NCBI GenBank assembly: GCA_027482985.1 | Contig: JAIXVO010000474.1 | Coordinates: 1 to 6,222 of the forward strand | Direction of reading: 5' to 3' | DNA: 6,222 nt | DNA from: Cyanobacteriota bacterium | GTDB taxonomy: Bacteria > Cyanobacteriota > Cyanobacteriia > Leptolyngbyales > Leptolyngbyaceae | Part shown: one piece after another, positions 4,365 to 6,222 of the stretch | Layout: the number at the start of each line of letters is the position of its first letter | How positions within the stretch are numbered: position 1 is the first letter of the stretch | The notes under the pieces: model-generated | Database searches by the model: none | What the model was told of the DNA's origin: nothing | Seen by the model: only the letters and a program-made list of their open reading frames with translations | Made by a program: the position numbers and the translations under genes

Positions 4365-6222
4365 TTAGCGTTTCCCCTGCAGCCAGTAGGTTTTCATCTC
4401 GCCTTTGCCTTTGACCTCGATCGCCCCCCGGATGTCAAAATCATACGCATGCTTCAGGCGTTCGTAGGTTGCTGCCGTCACCTGAATTTTGCCCGAAACA
4501 CCGTGGGATTCCATCCGACTGGCCGTATTCACCACATCACCCCAGAGGTCGTAGGTGAATTTTTTCTTGCCGATTACCCCAGCCACGACAGAACCCGTAT
4601 TGATCCCAATCCGAACTTCGATCGCCTGCCCTTCGTAAGTTAGGAATTGGGTCATTTCCTGGCGCATGTCGATCGCCAGATTCGCGATCGCTTCGGCGTG
4701 ATCGGGGCGGGGTTTGGGTAAGCCGCCGACTGCCATGTAAGCATCGCCAATGGTTTTGATCTTTTCCAGGTCATGCCGTTCGCAGAGATCGTCAAACACC
4801 GTGAAAATGCGATTCAGTAGCCCGACGAGATCAGTCGCAGAAATATTCGCTGAGAGGGTCGTAAAGTTGACAATATCGGCAAATAAGACGGTGACTTCAT
4901 CAAAGCTTTCGGCAATCAGGGCGCGGTTTTCATCATCTTGTAGCCCACCCAAACTTTGTTTCAGTTGTTGGGCGATCGCGGCAGGTAAAACATTCAACAG
5001 CAACAACTCGGTTTTTTCTTGTTCCGCTTTCAGGGCTTCCTCGGCTTCTTTGCGGAAAGTGACATCTTCAATCACGCTGAGAATGCCAATCACATCGCCC
5101 ATGGGATTATGAATGGGGATCTTGCTGACATCGAGCCAGCTGGTGTTGCCGTCAGCGTTGTAAGTTTTGGGCTGCACACTATGCAGCAATGGTGTATCCG
5201 TCTCCATGATGTGCCGATCCATTGCCCGATAGTGTTCGGCAATTTCGACAGTGGGCACCAGATCGTAATCTGTTTTGCCAATCACCAGTTCGGGATCATC
5301 TACCCCTTCCGCGATCGCCCAGTTGCGATTACAGCCCTGGAACGTGAGATTGGTATCTTTCCAGAACACCTGCTGCGGAATGTTGTTCAGAATCAAGCGG
5401 AGATACTGTTCTTTTTCCTGGAGGGCAGCTTCCGCCCGTTTGCGATCGCTGATGTCAAATCCCACGGACAAGATCTCAGCGACCTGATTCTCATCATTCA
5501 AAATGGCTTTGGTCGACCATTTCACCCACACGACTTCCCCACTGCGGCGGATGTTTTCGGCTTCAATATCCTGATGGTGTTCGGGGGTGAGGGAGATGAA
5601 CTCAATCCAGGCCGTCAATTCGGCTTCAAAGCTGGCCGTTTTGGGGATCAGCGTGCCAAACACACTGTGACCGACAATTTCGGCTTCCGAGTAACCAAAG
5701 AACTGTTGTCCGTAGGTATTGAGGAAGGTGATGATGCCATCGGGATTCATCCGCACAATGATGCTGTTGGTTGATTCCACCAGATCGCGGTATTTCTTCT
5801 GGCTTTCGCGAATGACGGCTTCGGCGCGGGTGCGATCGGTGATGTCCTTGGTGACGGCCAGCATGCAAGGCTCACCCTCCAGCTCAATAATTTCCGCCGA
5901 CAGCAGCGCGGTGATCACTTCCCCGGCTTTCGTGCGCAGTTCAATATCCAGGTCGTAAATGTGGCCTTGTTCGGCTAACAACCGCATGACGTGGGCGGAA
6001 TCGCGCCGATTGGCCCAGGCATCCAGTTCAAACACGGTTTTGCCCAACACTTCTTCGCGGGTAAAGCCCGATCGCTGCAAGAAACTATCGTTAACTTCTA
6101 AGAAGCAGCCCGTGGTCATATGGGTGATGGTGATGAAATCGGGGGAGGCACTAAAGGCTTTGGCAAATTTTTCCTGGGAACTGCGGAGGGCGGTTTCAGC
6201 GCGTTGCCGATCTTGCGCCACC
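4365..6222 (-). CDS. Multi-PAS adenylyl cyclase, partial (N-terminus beyond window)
   Basis: The C-terminal 618 codons of a sensor class III nucleotidyl cyclase, which makes cyclic AMP from ATP. Three PAS domains lie near residues 18-128, 140-258 and 270-388, each followed by a DIT/DIS/DVT-type linker helix. A coiled segment ends in LLLNVLPAAIAQQLK (406-420), the usual transducer before the catalytic domain (about 440-618). In that domain Asp449 (LFADIVNFT) and Asp493 (IGDAYMAVGG) are the metal ligands, Asn565 and Arg569 (VNTASRM) stabilise the transition state, and Lys489 with Asp558 (EKIKTIGD; TYDLWGD) are the adenine-specifying pair, which argues for adenylyl over guanylyl cyclase. All essential residues of one protomer are present, so a homodimer should be active. 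No membrane segment is seen in this part. The in-frame GTG at 6221 is not the start, since the sequence opens in another PAS-type linker. The PAS ligand is unknown; light, oxygen, redox or small molecules are all possible. Confidence 0.96.
   Translation of the reverse strand, partial: VAQDRQRAETALRSSQEKFAKAFSASPDFITITHMTTGCFLEVNDSFLQRSGFTREEVLGKTVFELDAWANRRDSAHVMRLLAEQGHIYDLDIELRTKAGEVITALLSAEIIELEGEPCMLAVTKDITDRTRAEAVIRESQKKYRDLVESTNSIIVRMNPDGIITFLNTYGQQFFGYSEAEIVGHSVFGTLIPKTASFEAELTAWIEFISLTPEHHQDIEAENIRRSGEVVWVKWSTKAILNDENQVAEILSVGFDISDRKRAEAALQEKEQYLRLILNNIPQQVFWKDTNLTFQGCNRNWAIAEGVDDPELVIGKTDYDLVPTVEIAEHYRAMDRHIMETDTPLLHSVQPKTYNADGNTSWLDVSKIPIHNPMGDVIGILSVIEDVTFRKEAEEALKAEQEKTELLLLNVLPAAIAQQLKQSLGGLQDDENRALIAESFDEVTVLFADIVNFTTLSANISATDLVGLLNRIFTVFDDLCERHDLEKIKTIGDAYMAVGGLPKPRPDHAEAIANLAIDMRQEMTQFLTYEGQAIEVRIGINTGSVVAGVIGKKKFTYDLWGDVVNTASRMESHGVSGKIQVTAATYERLKHAYDFDIRGAIEVKGKGEMKTYWLQGKR

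Larger units (their letters stand above)
1180..5449. repeat. HIP1 octamers (GCGATCGC), 14 copies
   Basis: Perfect copies begin at 1180, 1387, 1564, 1672, 2009, 2105, 2316, 3317, 3911, 4250, 4684, 4972, 5311 and 5442, about one per 440 bases over the whole window. HIP1 is a hallmark of many cyanobacterial genomes. None occurs in the first 1179 bases, which include the AT-rich methyltransferase fragment. Confidence 0.9.

Noticed and set aside
5019..5774. Long open frame on the plus strand (251 codons) opposite the cyclase gene
   Set aside because: It lies wholly antisense to clearly conserved PAS domains, has no recognisable domain and no ribosome binding site, and is best explained as a by-product of the codon pattern of the real gene.
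6219..6221. GTG as the start codon of the cyclase
   Set aside because: The following residues are a PAS-to-PAS linker, no upstream sequence is available to show a start, and the frame remains open to the window edge.
1..6222. CRISPR array, tRNA, rRNA, transposase or phage genes
   Set aside because: No regular direct repeats with spacers, no cloverleaf or rRNA sequence recognised, and no coding sequence with transposase or phage motifs was seen.

Overview
The window comes from a cyanobacterium. At least 14 perfect copies of the highly iterated palindrome GCGATCGC (HIP1) lie between positions 1180 and 5449. The gene families also fit: a multi-PAS class III adenylyl cyclase with cyanobacterial-type linkers, a GHL10-like glycosyl hydrolase, and a small acidic protein of a type I associate with cyanobacteria. 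The main genes look roughly 53-63% GC in the stretches I counted. The genus cannot be fixed from the sequence alone.

Layout, left to right. (1) Positions 1-177, minus strand: the N-terminal 59 codons of a class I SAM-dependent methyltransferase. It is about 39% GC, clearly AT-richer than the rest, and has its own TATAAT promoter with an inverted repeat in the spacer. (2) Positions 340-744, minus strand: a 134-residue protein of unknown function. It very probably starts at a GTG with a good Shine-Dalgarno sequence and ends in a textbook rho-independent terminator (284-311) that separates it from the methyltransferase. (3) Positions 931-2245, plus strand: a two-gene unit. A 353-residue isochorismatase/nicotinamidase-superfamily cysteine hydrolase keeps every catalytic and metal-binding position of nicotinamidase but is much longer than usual. 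A small gene of unknown function follows after a single base. (4) Positions 2246-2538: a non-coding stretch made of short purine-rich heptamers with a hairpin, then a nest of inverted repeats typical of dispersed cyanobacterial repeats. (5) Positions 2539-4107, minus strand: an exported or membrane-anchored GHL10-like glycosyl hydrolase. (6) Positions 4365-6222, minus strand: the C-terminal part of a sensor adenylyl cyclase with at least three PAS domains. It runs off the right edge.

Functionally this looks like ordinary chromosomal cyanobacterial sequence rather than one integrated system. The hydrolase and the small gene are probably made together. The cyclase and the glycosyl hydrolase share a strand but are 257 bases apart (218 if the hydrolase starts at its upstream GTG), so co-transcription is possible but not shown. 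The least explained items are the coupled small gene, the enlarged hydrolase, the nested repeat at 2295-2510, and the low-GC methyltransferase at the left edge.
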